Origin: Oegoconia quadripuncta
Lineage: Eukaryota > Arthropoda > Insecta > Lepidoptera > Autostichidae
Length of the DNA stretch: 64,000 bases
Direction: 5' to 3'
NCBI GenBank assembly: GCA_949316235.1
Contig: OX438743.1
Coordinates: 20,395,771-20,459,770, forward strand
Each line of letters starts with the position of its first letter. The stretch's first letter is position 1. The notes beneath the pieces were generated by a model that saw only the letters and a program-made list of their open reading frames with translations, made no database searches and was not told the DNA's origin. Position numbers and translations under genes: made by a program. Below are positions 56,066 to 64,000 of the stretch, one piece after another.

Positions 56066-56188
56066 TTTGGTGGAAAGTCCCTTAGTCGTCTATTACGACA
56101 CTCACGGGAGGACAGGTTGGTTCTATTCTTTTTATGTGCCGAAACCAAATAAATTCATATTATTTTTGTCAATAGGGCAAATCCCAAC

Positions 56189-56381
56189 TAATATAAATGC
56201 GAAAGTTGGTGTATGTATGTATGTATGTTTGTTACCTCTACACGCCTATACGGCTGGACGGATTTGGATGAAGTTTGGTGAGTAGACAGATTACGACCTG
56301 GATTAATATATAGGCTATTTTGGTGAACCGATTTTGATAAAATCTTACGCGCGGATGAAGTCGCGGCCAGAAAGCTGGTGG
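56189..56381 (+). repeat. Helitron-like element, diverged
   Basis: 'actaatataaatgcgaaagt', 'cggctggacggatttggatg' and the end 'gcggatgaagtcgcggccag' match the common lepidopteran Helitron-like family, with a degraded CTAG end. It lies 34 bp past the donor of gene A exon 2. Confidence 0.6.
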
Positions 56382-56414
56382 GTTATATAAAGTATGAAAA
56401 TTATATCAACTAAC

Positions 56415-56637
56415 ATTCGAAAACGAACTGCAATGTTGTTCTGCACTGGCCAGAAAACTGTCGTGTAAGACGCTGTATTTACCATCTTTGTGGTGTAGTT
56501 GTACAAGTAAACTCTACCACAAGCCTTAGGTTCGTACAGATAGAGCATCTTCATGAGAGTGACTTCTTGCAGTTCTAAAGGAGCTGGCGGTAACCTGCAG
56601 CCTAGTGTCAACCAGCTAATTATGACTGCGACAGCGC
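56415..56637 (-). CDS. Gene A (four-TM protein), exon 2
   Basis: 223 bp. Acceptor 'catttctccag'; I place the donor at 'CGAAT|gttagt' because it gives the phase needed by exon 3 and extends the alignment to gene B. A stronger-looking 'ATG|gtaaat' at 56,483 would leave the phase wrong. It encodes the end of TM1 ('AVAVIISWLTLGC') and an extracellular-type loop with the conserved block 'MLYLYEPKACGR' (gene B: 'IMYLYDPQACGR') and a potential N-glycosylation site 'NYT'. It begins with two bases completing a codon opened in exon 1. A SINE-gamma starts only 22 bp upstream of the acceptor. Confidence 0.75.
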
Positions 56638-56658
56638 CTGGAGAAATGTATTAAATAA

Positions 56659-56926
56659 TAGTAATAATAAATATCCTTAGACATACACACAGCGCCATCC
56701 AGTGCCACAGTAAGCAACTATAGGCTTGTGTTGTCGATACCAGATAGTTGATATACTACATACATTTTTTTTTGTAAATAAATACTTATTATAAATGAAA
56801 ACATCCATAACTCGGGTACATATGTCCGTATTCATCACACAAGCATATGCCCCTAGCGAGATTCGAACCCGCAACCTATTGGTATAGTGGTCAGAGTTGC
56901 TAACCACTACACCAAACAGGTCGTCA
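56659..56926 (-). repeat. SINE-gamma, full length, minus strand
   Basis: Minus strand: A-box region 'tggtgtagtggttag', B box 'gcgggttcgaatctcgc', body 'ggggcatatgcttgtg', end 'gcgctgtgtgtatg' and an AT tail. It lies in intron 1 of gene A. Confidence 0.8.
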
Positions 56927-56996
56927 TTAAAGATCATGATATTCACATAAGACTGTGGCGTTCAATTTCCTAACATCTTTTTTCATAGCAGGCCCT

Positions 56997-57296
56997 CCAC
57001 CTCCGTCTCCTATGTAACAACATAGGGTTTACGAATCTGAGGTCGCGGGTTCGATTCCCAACGGGGTACATGTTTAGTATTCGGTTTGGTTGGTGGTGGG
57101 CATTTCAATAATGTCCGCCTGGCAAACTACCACCGTCTGCCGTCAAACAGCAATGTTAAAAGCATGGTTGTGTTCTGATTGTCAGATATAAGATAGCCAG
57201 TCCCCCAAATAAGATGAAGTTTCTGGGTCAGTACCGCTTCGGACTCATCTTCTTTAACATCAGGTGTGATTGAGGTCAAGTGCTAACCCGTTGTGT
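56997..57296 (+). repeat. SINE-alpha, nearly full length
   Basis: Head 'cacctccgtctcctatgtaa', B-box region 'gcgggttcgattccc', body and 'gctaacccgttgtgtg' end. It lies in intron 1 of gene A, antisense to the gene. Confidence 0.75.
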
Positions 57297-57504
57297 GTTG
57301 TTGAAACGTGCAAATCTATAGATTGGTGTTGGTGGAAAGTCTCATGGTCACCCTTTCGAAAATATTTGGCTTTGAACACCATATTTTAATTTGTATTACT
57401 AAAATACAGGAAATGTCGATTACAGCTTGTATGAAAAATGCTTACTATAAGTCTACCCTTGCTGAGTGGAAGTTGAAGTTGAAGCGACCGATTAATACTA
57501 ATTT

Positions 57505-57549
57505 TGTATCAATATCGCCCTTAATGTAACAGCGGTAAAGAAAACCCAT
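57505..57549 (-). pseudogene. Broken tandem copy of gene A exon 1
   Basis: About 45 bp closely resembling exon 1, including the 'gtttgcaag' before the ATG, but with one extra T that shifts the frame ('MGFLYRCYIKG') and with the donor GT changed to AT. The similarity extends into the flanks ('caaacaccaaattattac', 'tctaccctt'), so roughly 57,465-57,575 is a tandem duplicate of 57,600-57,730. Confidence 0.7.
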
Positions 57550-57656
57550 CTTGCAAACACCAAATTATTACAAATGCAAACCTACTGATTTCTATAGTCT
57601 ACCCTTCCTGGATTCAGTAAGTTAAAGCGTCTGATGCAATACTAATTATCACTTAC

Positions 57657-57702
57657 TTTGTATCAATATCGCACTTAGTGTAACAGCTGTAAGGAAGCCC
57701 AT
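57657..57702 (-). CDS. Gene A (four-TM protein), exon 1
   Basis: 46 bp from the ATG at 57,702-57,700 to donor 'CAAA|gtaagt'. It encodes MGFLTAVTLSAILIQ, the first half of TM1, with one base over; joined to exon 2 this gives an unbroken hydrophobic segment of about 25 residues. Gene A is thus assembled from four exons with matching phases (1/2, 2/1, 1/2) and at least 233 residues: TM1, a 60-residue loop, TM2, TM3, a 45-residue acidic loop, TM4. The tetraspan layout is clear, but I do not recognise the family; the insect DUF4728/pasiflora-type membrane proteins are one possibility. The start of gene A is only about 360 bp from the end of gene B. Confidence 0.7.
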
Positions 57703-58061
57703 CTTGCAAACACCAAATTATTACAAATGCAAAGCAATTGTCGAAAGGCCTAAATTTGTTATCAACCGTTTCCGAGACAATCTAGTTACAACAAATTCAA
57801 GTGGGCCCCGAACCAATTTAGCGTCACAGAAATTGCCTCGACCCGTGTTTTGATTACAGGTAAAGTCTAAATTTAATGACCCTCCTCTCCCCGCTGAGGC
57901 GATAATGAAAAATTTAATAGCATCCACCTGAATGTCTCAAATTGAATTTCGCAAAGAATAAAACGGCCTCGTTTAAATTTCAAAGATTCAAAACACTTTC
58001 TATTTCGACATTAAAAAATAAATTAGACACAAAATATTATTTCTGCACTTGTTTATTTAGG

Positions 58062-58566
58062 TTAGGAACTTGGTATATATTCTCCAGTTCTATAATGCAG
58101 AGTTCTATATTCGTGTTGTGGTAGATGTCTCGCTTCAGGAAACGGCAGGTTCCCTTCAATCATCAGACGTATCTTGACTTCTCTTCTCTTGATCTTGTAT
58201 TTGATTTTGCGTATCTTTATGCAGCAGTAGATGTTTAGAATTAATATGATACCACCTCTTGTCCAGGATAATGCGGCAATAATCGGTAGCCAACCGGCGA
58301 AGTCGTCGTAGTTTTTCAGTTGTAGTTCGGTGCTCCAACCACTGTATCTGAGCACCATGCCTTTGGTCAAGCTCTGTTGTATATGAGCGACGTACAGTAT
58401 ACCCATGGATAAGTCGAAGGCAACGATACATGCAGAGGTGTAGAAAAAGAGAGAGATGATAAATTTGTGGAACCTTATATACTTGCCTTCCAAGTATTTG
58501 AAGAGCCATAAACAAAAGGTTATAATGAACCAGATGATGTGAATGACTAGGCTTATATTTATGTAC
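58062..58566 (-). CDS. Gene B (four-TM protein paralogue), last exon
   Basis: 505 bp from acceptor 'ttttccatcaacag' to the stop at 58,062-58,064. It starts with one base completing a codon (TG|G, Trp) from the previous exon. It encodes TM2 'ISLVIHIIWFIITFCLWLF', TM3 'FIISLFFYTSACIVAFDLSM', a loop with 'GMVLRYSGWSTELQLKNYDD', TM4 'GWLPIIAALSW...IILILNIYCC' and a very basic cytoplasmic tail ('KIRKIKYKIKRREVKIR') ending 'YRTGEYIPSS'. It corresponds to exons 3, 4 and the missing last exon of gene A in one piece, so an intron was lost in B or gained in A. The frame upstream of the acceptor, beginning at 58,634, is intronic read-through. Confidence 0.8.
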
Positions 58567-58740
58567 CTGTTGATGGAAAACAATGTTTTATAAACTTTTG
58601 TGAGATACACTCGGTGTAATAAATTTCTGATCAATTCTGGAACTTAGCAGTAAATGTTACTAAAGATGGATGTTACGTACTTCAACCAGAAAATTTATAA
58701 AACAAGTACAGCCCGAACAGCTATTCGGTGATCAGGCACT

Positions 58741-58850
58741 AACTAATAATATAAATGCGAAAGTTTAGATGTTTGTTTGTTGCTCAATCACGGCGAAATG
58801 GATGAACCGATTTGGATGAAATTTGAGAGTGCTTAACTACCGAATAGCTG
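58741..58850 (+). repeat. Helitron-like 5' end fragment
   Basis: 'ctaataatataaatgcgaaa', 'gctcaatcacggcgaaatgg' and 'gatgaaccgatttggatg' match the family seen at 11,725 and 56,189. It lies in the intron of gene B. Confidence 0.55.
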
Positions 58851-59082
58851 ATTCAACTTCCAGACTGCAACTTTCGTACATAACAATTTGTTTGCCTTGA
58901 GTAGCAAATTATTATTAAATTTGCTAGCTAAACATTAAAGCGTTAAATCTCCTCGCCTTTTTAATATGTTATCTGTCTATAGTTTCTAGAGTAGGGTGAA
59001 AATCCATTCGCCAAATGACTAAAGAAAATATGAACATTTAATTTATTACATCTTGCATGGCCAGTTTTAAAATGGCAGTTCT

Positions 59083-59245
59083 GTTTGGTTTAAATTGAAG
59101 GCAGTCGTTAAGCCAAGCCGCTGACAATACGAAACAAATCCCACAATCAACACTAAGTCTGCTTGCTGGATTATGGCCCGTAACCTCTCCTAGTGAGAGG
59201 CTGTACCCCAGCAGTAGGCACTCACAATGTTGATATGAGAATGAG
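59083..59245 (+). repeat. 5S-SINE 3' part
   Basis: 'gaaggcagtcgttaagccaa', 'tgctggattatggcccgtaa' and 'tgagaggctgtaccccagca' match the 3' portion of the 5S-SINE; the promoter part is absent. It ends next to gene B exon 2. Confidence 0.6.
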
Positions 59246-59258
59246 TTTGACAAATTAC

Positions 59259-59511
59259 CATCTGGTTTTCGTGGACAATCTAGTCGAGACTGTAACCTGG
59301 GGTGGTTTTGAAGCAAGCGGAAGTATGTCTAGGTCGTTGGTCGCGTTGCTCAGGATCATGCTGTTAGAGATGACTTTGCGTATACGGCGGCCGCATGCTT
59401 GTGGATCGTACAGATACATTATCCTTGCGAGCTTATTATAGTCATGGACTACACCGTCTGGGCTCCAAGTACATTTTAGTATAGTTGCAGATCCCCCCAT
59501 AACGAGTATAC
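59259..59511 (-). CDS. Gene B (four-TM protein paralogue), exon 2
   Basis: 253 bp with acceptor 'gaattttcag' and donor 'CCAGATG|gtaatt'. It enters with two bases and leaves with two over, the same phases as exon 2 of gene A. It encodes 'ILVMGGSATILKCTW' (end of TM1), the conserved 'IMYLYDPQACGR' block, an 'NAT' glycosylation site, and a Ser/Thr-rich stretch ending 'TRLSTKTRW'. The exon is 30 bp longer than its counterpart in A. By analogy a ~46-bp first exon encoding a start and half of TM1 should lie above 59,511; I could not identify it, and an unassigned minus-strand frame at 59,535-59,717 is not in the right phase. Confidence 0.75.
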
Positions 59512-59989
59512 CTGAAAATTCATTCAGAGCAATGTTAAATAAGAGTACGCCCTATGACCACTCGTGGCACCTTCGTATTTACTATTCGTTTAACTATGGA
59601 GAGGGCGATGCTCGGTGTGTTTGATTGAATAAGGAACGAAGAAATCATGGGAGAACGAAGGTTATCCATATAACCCAGCGGATTAGTAACCACATAGCTT
59701 GTAGTCCTGAAGGTCATTAGAGTATAAATGTCCTAGAGTGGAGAACATGCACCGGTAAGCGCCGGGTGGGTCGTTCACTCGCAAGGTGGGGGAAAACTGA
59801 TATGATGATGAATTATAAAAATGAAATGCTTTATTAGTCGTTTTGGCTATTAGTCCACTAACGCACACCATTACATTACAAGTCTCTTTTTCCCAATTCT
59901 AAATTGAGTGTCGGAGAGTTTCTTGCGTCGCTTCTTCTCTCCGACTATACACATTACAAAGCGATGGTAGTCTGTTAGGTTAAATTCCC

Positions 59990-60190
59990 CCTTATAACGC
60001 CCTAAGCCGAGGTTCGAGCCCCCGCGGGCACCCTTAGGCGTCGGTTGCAAACTTGGATCTCGTGCTGTTGCACACAGCGCGCTCCGCGCACACTGTCTGT
60101 ATGCAAGAGACGGGCAGCGCGCTCCCGCGCTCGCCCATCCGCCCGGTGAAGCTGAAAAAGTCCCGCGACTACCAGCAAACGAACTTGCTC
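59990..60190. other. GC-rich, CpG-dense block
   Basis: Unusually rich in GC for the window ('cgcgctccgcgcacac', 'gcagcgcgctcccgcgctcg'), with a B-box-like 'ggttcgagcccccgcgg'. It could be a pol III-derived repeat or a promoter region; it lies upstream of gene B but nothing ties it to that gene. Confidence 0.35.
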
Positions 60191-60595
60191 AAAAAAAAAT
60201 GGCTACTTTAAAGACGACACAACAGTTTGGCTCAAATAAAGTATAGGCAAGCACACAAACAGGAATAAAAATGAAAGACAAATTGCCGGCGCCGTAAAAG
60301 CGAAGCGAAGGGAAGAAAAGTCTACTCCTCATCGCTCGTGGGCTAGCGCCGCTTTCCCTACGCACTTCCCATTTACTACAAATACTTTAGGGGTAGGGCA
60401 GACAAGACCAAGTGGAAGATGGGTGCCCCGAGTCCGTTCTGTGACAGATAATCCTTTTATTTATATCTGAAACACATTAAGTTTAAAGCTCTAAATTACT
60501 TGGTGGTTTTTTGAAGATCTATTTATGGGACTTGTACATTTCGGTGGCACTATTTATGCACCGTTTTTGGGATATAAATTGTAATCATAGATAAA

Positions 60596-61363
60596 CAGAG
60601 ATGTACAAAATACCCTGTACAAAGTATCTGCAATACAAAATGCAAGATACTTTTAAATAAAGTATTTCAGATACCAGATACAAAATACTTTCGAGAATAG
60701 TATCTGAAATACTAAATACCAAATACGTATCTTCTAAATACTTCTTAAGATACAAATACTTTTGTAAGAAAACAAGATTTTATTTTAATGAATTCTAAGT
60801 TTATTTTTCTTATTTGACATAACACGAGCATAACACGATAACATAACACACACGTTACATAACATAACACGATTTATTCGTAAATAACTTAATGTTATTT
60901 ACGTATGTAAATAACTTAACATTAAGTTATTTACGAATTATTCGTAAATAACTTAATGTAATGTAATATATACAAAAAGGCGGTCATCTTCTCAAATGAA
61001 ATTACATTTCAGTTTTTTTTTTTTTAATTGTTTGGCTCGCACGACTTGTGCATTTGCCACATCTTGTATAGATACAGGCCAGTGCAGTGCAAAGAAAGAG
61101 TCGCCATCTACCAATGTGATGTTGGACTAATAATGACATGCTCAATTTTACGCATTTATTTTATATATTTCTACTAATATATTACTAAAAGTATTTTATC
61201 AGAAAAAGTATTTATAAAATACTAAGATACCAAACAAAATATATTTAAATACAAGATACAAAATGATTTTTTAAAAAGTATTTTAGATACAAAATGAAAA
61301 TACGTATCTTGCATCTTGTATCTGTATTTCAGATACTTGTATCTTAGATAAGTCACACCTCTG
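60596..61363. mobile_element. hAT-type MITE with perfect 8-bp target duplication
   Basis: Ends CAGAGATGT... and ...ACACCTCTG are imperfect inverted repeats of the hAT type (CAGRGGTGT). It is flanked by TAGATAAA at 60,588-60,595 and 61,364-61,371, the 8-bp duplication diagnostic of hAT elements. The 768-bp interior consists of many short 'gatacaaaatac'-like motifs in both orientations near each end and a palindromic 'aaataacttaatgttattt' core at about 60,885-60,960. There is no transposase frame. Confidence 0.85.
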
Positions 61364-61383
61364 TAGATAAAGCAGACTGCGTA

Positions 61384-61535
61384 TGAGAATGAGGATTCCA
61401 GCAACACATGACGCCAGAATGCTCAAGTAAAATATTGAATAAGTCTAGAACTACAGAGGCACCATTTTTTTCCTTCGGACACTATTTCTGCGCAGTTTTT
61501 TCACATTGTGAAATAGCTGATTTCCACTGTGTATA
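61384..61535 (+). repeat. Dispersed repeat shared with the inverted-repeat arms
   Basis: 'aatgaggattccagcaacac', 'aaatattgaataagtctag' and 'gaaatagctgatttccactg' align with 43,865-44,030. Confidence 0.55.
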
Positions 61536-62390
61536 TTCGAGCATCCCACACTTGCTAATCGCGGTGTGAGGCACGACAGCGCCTACTACGGAGGGTGCAT
61601 TAGACGCCCTCCGGGAATGGGCCTCCCCTTGTGAGGGGGCCCTGGAGCCGCTTATGCGTTCCCAGGTCCTCCAATTCAATTCAATTCAATTATTTATTTG
61701 CAAAACTAAGTGTATACAATGGTCTTATTATAAATGGTGCTTATAACTTAGTCGCCCTGTTAGGGCACAGCAAATTTATGAGGGCACTGAGCGTATATAA
61801 TATAACATGTCATTAAAACTATTTATATTATTATTATTACTTAATCTAATAGTCAGTTTTACTTGCTTTCGAAGAACTCTTGCAGTGTGTAGAAACAGTT
61901 GTCAAGTAGGTATTTCGTCAGTTATTTTTAAATGTGATAAATTTCTCATTGTCTCGTATTGGTTTTGGAATCTTGTTATAAATTTTTAAACACATTACAT
62001 AAGGGACTGAATTGTATATTTTCTCCCTACTGCCGAAGAAGGTTGCCGTGGACTTTTAGTGGGTACCGACAGGGAGGGGAGTCCCACATAACCGTGTCGC
62101 CGTCCCCCAGGCGAGCGGTATGCGTCATGGGTTTCCCCGGGTCAAAAAAAAAAATGAGCATCACACACTTGCAAATAGTGTTATGAGAAGTGAAACGTGA
62201 TTTTCGTTAATTTAATGGATTCCCGTTATAAACACTTTTGTTAGTCGTATAACATTTTGATTCGGTTAGACAAATTGAAACACTTTTAATTTGATGACCG
62301 ATTGGTGTAGTGAATAGTAACCCTGTCTGCGAAACTATTATATATTATTGTTGTATGTTATAGCTACCGTAACATTTATGACGTTTATAG
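61536..62390. other. Gene-free stretch with SINE-beta head fragment
   Basis: No gene supported. 62,294-62,337 holds a plus-strand SINE-beta head ('ccgattggtgtagtgaatag') that ends at 'gcgaaacta' without body. 61,675-61,690 has a tandem 'caattcaattcaattc', a likely retroelement tail. Confidence 0.45.
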
Positions 62391-62393
62391 TTT

Positions 62394-62830
62394 CATCATC
62401 ATCATCATATCAAGCACAGGACGCCACCGCTGAACATAGACCTCTCCCATAGAATTCCAGGGTGACCAGTTAGAAGCGGCGTGCATCCAGCAATTTCCCG
62501 CGACCTGTATCAGGTCCTCTGTCCACCTTGTGAGTGGATGTCCTACACTCCGCTTGCCGGTGCGTGGTCTCCACTTGAGAAATTTAATGCACCACCGGCC
62601 ATCAGTTCTTCAACCTATCTGCTCTGCCCATTGCCACTTCAACTCGCTAATCCGCCAGGTTATGTTTGTGACAACCGTTTTTTTCATTCCTCGATCGTAG
62701 TGAAACGCCGAGCATCAGCCTCTCCATAGCTCGATGAGTGATTTTGACCTTACTTATGATACCTATAGCGAGATACCACGTTTTAGGGCCATTGCAGTTC
62801 CGGCTGTCATCATTATCATCAGCCCGTAAA
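62394..62830 (+). repeat. Dispersed 'CATCATCATATCAAGCACAGGA' repeat
   Basis: Longer copy of the 3,822-4,035 element: 'gtgagtggatgtcctacac', 'gtgcgtggtctccacttgag' and 'accaccggccatcagttc'. Confidence 0.5.
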
Positions 62831-62870
62831 CATCCCACTGCAGGGATATAGGCTTCCCTCGTATATTCGA

Positions 62871-63075
62871 TTCGATTCTTCATTCATCATCCGAACAGCT
62901 AAGGCATGGAACTCCCTTCCGGCGTCAGTCTTTCCTGTATCCTACAACCTTGGGATCTTCAAGAGCAGAGTGAATAGGCATTTACTGGGATCGCTTGCTT
63001 CATCTTCGACCACATCGTCACTTTCCATCAGGTGAGATTGTGGTCAAATGCGAATCCAGTCAATCATAAAAAAAA
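62871..63075 (+). pseudogene. LINE-B ORF2 C-terminus and 3' end
   Basis: The plus strand encodes 'SFIIRTAKAWNSLPASVFPV' and 'FKSRVNRHLLGS', nearly the same tail as at 54,643-54,780, followed by 'actttccatcaggtgagatt' and A8. Confidence 0.75.
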
Positions 63076-63093
63076 TATATGAGGTAGTTTAAG

Positions 63094-63200
63094 CCATAGT
63101 CCACCACGCTGGCCCAATGCGGGTTGGGGACTTGGGGGTTCACTGGCCCAAAATTTTTATTTCACAGGCATGCAAGTTTCCTCACGATGTGGAAAACATG
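63094..63200 (-). repeat. LINE 3'-region fragment ('GGCCCAATGCGGGTTGG')
   Basis: Reverse, partial copy of the block at 63,640-63,835. Confidence 0.55.
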
Positions 63201-63639
63201 ATTATACGATAATGCTTTATCAAGCATGATCTTCCGTTCATTAGACCAGCGCTGGCAATCCAATATTGTGGGCAGTTTACTCTGTACATTCACACCCTCT
63301 ATTCCCACTAGTTCAGTTGACCAGTTCAGTTAACAGGACTCACAGCAAATATCTCCGACAGCTGACTAGCTCATCGATTAACACTTCAACATCCAACCGA
63401 TCAAATTGTACCCCATCATGTTAAACTGCAGCACCTTTGACCGGCCTGGTAATAATTAACGCTGGAAATTTATCGGAAGCTCAATTAATCGCTTGCGTGA
63501 ATTGTGCGCATATAATTTGGTTGCATTACAGCCGGAACTCTGTGAGCGTCGGTTCGGAATCGGTTTCCCAATTTGGGAGATTCCAGGCAGGCCATGCACC
63601 AATGAGTTTTTAAATTTAATTACTTATGTACATTTTACC

Positions 63640-63835
63640 GACTGCTCCTAAACGGTGAAGGAAACCATCGTGAGGAAAGCTGCATGCCTGAGAAATAAAA
63701 ATTCCAAGGCATGTGACGTCCCCAACCCGCATTGGGCCAGCGTGGCGGACTATGGCCCCATACACCCTCCATATGAGGGAAGGTCTATATCCCTGCAGTG
63801 GGATGTTTACGGACTGATGATGATGAGTCTCTATT
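63640..63835 (+). repeat. LINE 3'-region copy ending in TGATGATGATG
   Basis: 'gaaggaaaccatcgtgagga', 'aagctgcatgcctgagaaat', 'aacccgcattgggccagcg' and 'tccctgcagtgggatgtt', ending in GATGATGATG. It is an abundant lepidopteran non-LTR 3' end. A short piece is also at 19,941-19,995. Confidence 0.65.
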
Positions 63836-64000
63836 CATGTGCAAAAAATCACGACGTTTAAGATTATAGGAAGTTAAAAGTGTATCCTTACTGGACTAGA
63901 AAGCGACGCAAGATGGCCACCCTGTTTACATTATTACTGTACTCGATTCGAACTAGCCTATTTGTTATCGATGTTTTTCTTCCATTATCTGATGCTTTCC

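Noticed and set aside
59535..59717. Candidate first exon of gene B (minus strand, 'MISSFLIQS...')
   Set aside because: The available donor leaves phase 0 whereas exon 2 requires phase 1, and it does not resemble MGFLTAVTLSAILIQ.

Overview
The window looks like a lepidopteran (moth or butterfly) nuclear genome. It is AT-rich, saturated with short retroelement 3' ends and MITEs, and carries element types typical of Lepidoptera: tRNA-headed SINEs, CTAG-ended Helitron-like elements with the 'GACGAAGTCGCGGGC' 3' end, RTE-like and other non-LTR 3' ends. There are no operons and no bacterial-type coding. Most long open frames are low-complexity or antisense shadows.

Layout. 1-21.7 kb is almost gene-free: degraded LINE 3' ends, SINEs, MITEs and microsatellites, with several nested insertions. 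21,678-44,315 is one large inverted repeat: two arms of about 10.8 kb (21,678-32,456 and 33,548-44,315) around a 1,091-bp spacer. By eye the arms are identical wherever I compared them; their 11-bp length difference falls entirely in three simple-repeat tracts. Each arm carries an intact gene for a small secreted, proline-rich, cuticle-like protein (187 aa, TATA box, signal peptide), so the two copies are transcribed outward, away from the centre. The inner ends lie in a head-to-tail tandem array of Helitron-like elements full of GTCGAA/GTCATA minisatellite. 44.3-51 kb is repeat-rich with no firm gene.

51.7-59.5 kb holds, on the minus strand, two tandem paralogous genes for an unrecognised four-transmembrane protein. 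They were reconstructed from splice sites, matching intron phases and mutual similarity. Gene A has exons at 57,657-57,702, 56,415-56,637, 54,356-54,549 and 51,782-52,018 (last exon not found). Gene B has exons at 59,259-59,511 and 58,062-58,566 (first exon not found). Gene B has no intron at the position where A has its third intron, and A has a broken tandem copy of its first exon. Introns of A are packed with young SINE, LINE and Harbinger-like insertions, several with exact target-site duplications. 59.5-64 kb is again repeats, including a complete hAT-type MITE with a perfect 8-bp duplication.

Nothing here looks like a defence or biosynthetic system. The most notable things are the giant near-perfect palindrome (recent fold-back duplication or assembly artefact), the tandem Helitrons at its centre, the two-gene tetraspan cluster, and 5S-rRNA-derived SINEs. 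Family names are given only where motifs support them; no database search was possible.
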